DNA of 5,648 nucleotides, from positions 1-5,648 of the forward strand of contig JANYKE010000127.1 in the NCBI GenBank assembly GCA_025361685.1, given 5' to 3'. Position numbers and translations under genes: made by a program. Below the pieces are notes generated by a model that saw nothing but the letters and a program-made list of their open reading frames with translations, ran no database searches and was not told where the DNA came from. The DNA comes from Eubacteriales bacterium. Its GTDB lineage: Bacteria; Bacillota; Clostridia; JANYKE01. Positions within the stretch are counted from its first letter, which is position 1, and each line of letters starts with the position of its first letter. Positions 5,161 through 5,648 of this stretch are shown here, one piece after another.

Positions 5161-5648
5161 AATACATTACTCACTCCTTGGTCCGAAACCTTTACTGTTG
5201 AAAAAAACGAATCCTTTCCAACCACATCACAAACCACTCCTAAAGGATTTCCGCTCAATACGATGATTTCGGTTCCTTCATCGTTTAATACGTATACTGC
5301 GTGCTGTACCCCGGAACCACCTATTGCATCCGGAGCTCCGTGGATTTTATCAAATGTATCCATCAGTTCAAAAAAGTTAAGACTATATCCAAGATCGTTG
5401 CTTTGCTTCGACAGATTTTCAATTATTGTTTTTGCCTGTTCCAAAGTAATACGTGGTTGTTCTCTTGGAATTGCTCCTGCAATCATTTTTATATCTCTTT
5501 TCCAATACTCAGTAGATCTGCGGCTATCCAAAAGTGTTTTCATTTCAACATATTGATCCGGGCTCAAATTGTTTTCGCCATATGGATTTCTGTTCCATGC
5601 CTCTGTTTGGACTTGAGGCACATAAGGCACACGAGGCTTTTCTGTTAC
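5148..5648 (-). CDS. Unrecognised protein, C-terminal part (5' end outside window)
   Basis: The frame is open from the right edge to a TGA at 5148, giving 166 visible residues. A GTG at 5628-5630 could be read as a start, but the frame stays open before it (VTEKPR) and there is no ribosome site, so the true start is probably off the edge. The visible part has a charged, probably helical section (LSPDQYVEMKTLL, then RITLEQAKTIIENLSKQ) and a compact C-terminal part, FDKIHGAPDAIGGSGVQH followed by AVYVLNDEGTEIIVLSG. The G-x-PD...GGSG...VYVL-DEGTEIIVL pattern resembles small ligand- or inhibitor-type domains of clostridial lipoproteins, but I cannot assign a family. It shares 13 bp with the next gene, the SLH protein, in another frame, so the two are very likely co-transcribed and perhaps work together at the cell surface. 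Confidence 0.75.
   Translation of the reverse strand, partial: VTEKPRVPYVPQVQTEAWNRNPYGENNLSPDQYVEMKTLLDSRRSTEYWKRDIKMIAGAIPREQPRITLEQAKTIIENLSKQSNDLGYSLNFFELMDTFDKIHGAPDAIGGSGVQHAVYVLNDEGTEIIVLSGNPLGVVCDVVGKDSFFSTVKVSDQGVSNVLWQP

Overview
The window looks like chromosome from a low-GC, Gram-positive Firmicute, probably a member of Clostridia. The signs are AGGAGG-type ribosome binding sites, GTG and TTG starts, consensus sigma-A promoters, a surface protein with three S-layer homology (SLH) domains, a Cys-type sulfatase and a QueT transporter under a preQ1 riboswitch. The genus cannot be named from the sequence.

Layout, left to right. (1) Bases 1-341, minus strand: a CidA/LrgA-family membrane protein whose last codons lie outside the window. 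It sits 14 nt behind (2) 356-973, minus: a DUF1961 (YesU-like) protein with a predicted concanavalin-like fold. (3) 974-1157: a divergent regulatory region with one good promoter facing each way and three GCATAT repeats at 9-10 bp steps between them. (4) 1158-2618, plus: a cytoplasmic sulfatase with an intact CSPAR active-site motif. (5) 2631-3224, minus: queT, the queuosine-precursor ECF transporter substrate-binding subunit, preceded by a class I preQ1 riboswitch (3236-3274) and a promoter whose start point falls only a few bases before the aptamer. (6) 3297-3500, minus: the remnant of a second surface protein (domain end, Pro-Thr linker, first residues of an SLH domain, then a stop). (7) 3503-3645: a 143-bp element with imperfect terminal inverted repeats and TG...CA ends, read as an IS remnant or MITE. 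(8) 3646-5160, minus: an exported discoidin-like protein with three SLH domains. (9) 5148-5648, minus: the C-terminal part of an unrecognised protein whose start is outside the window and which overlaps the SLH gene by 13 bp.

How the genes may work together. The divergent DUF1961/cidA-like and sulfatase units share a control region and probably respond to one regulator, plausibly for use of a sulfated or otherwise complex carbohydrate; this is inference. queT is a separate salvage unit controlled by its ligand. The right-hand third is a cell-surface locus in which a paralogous SLH protein has decayed next to a mobile-element remnant, and the present queT promoter lies inside the dead coding sequence. 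Nothing in the window requires a wholly new system. The most notable points are the riboswitch with its ribosome-binding-site pseudoknot, the three-repeat operator candidate, and the promoter built from a dead SLH gene.
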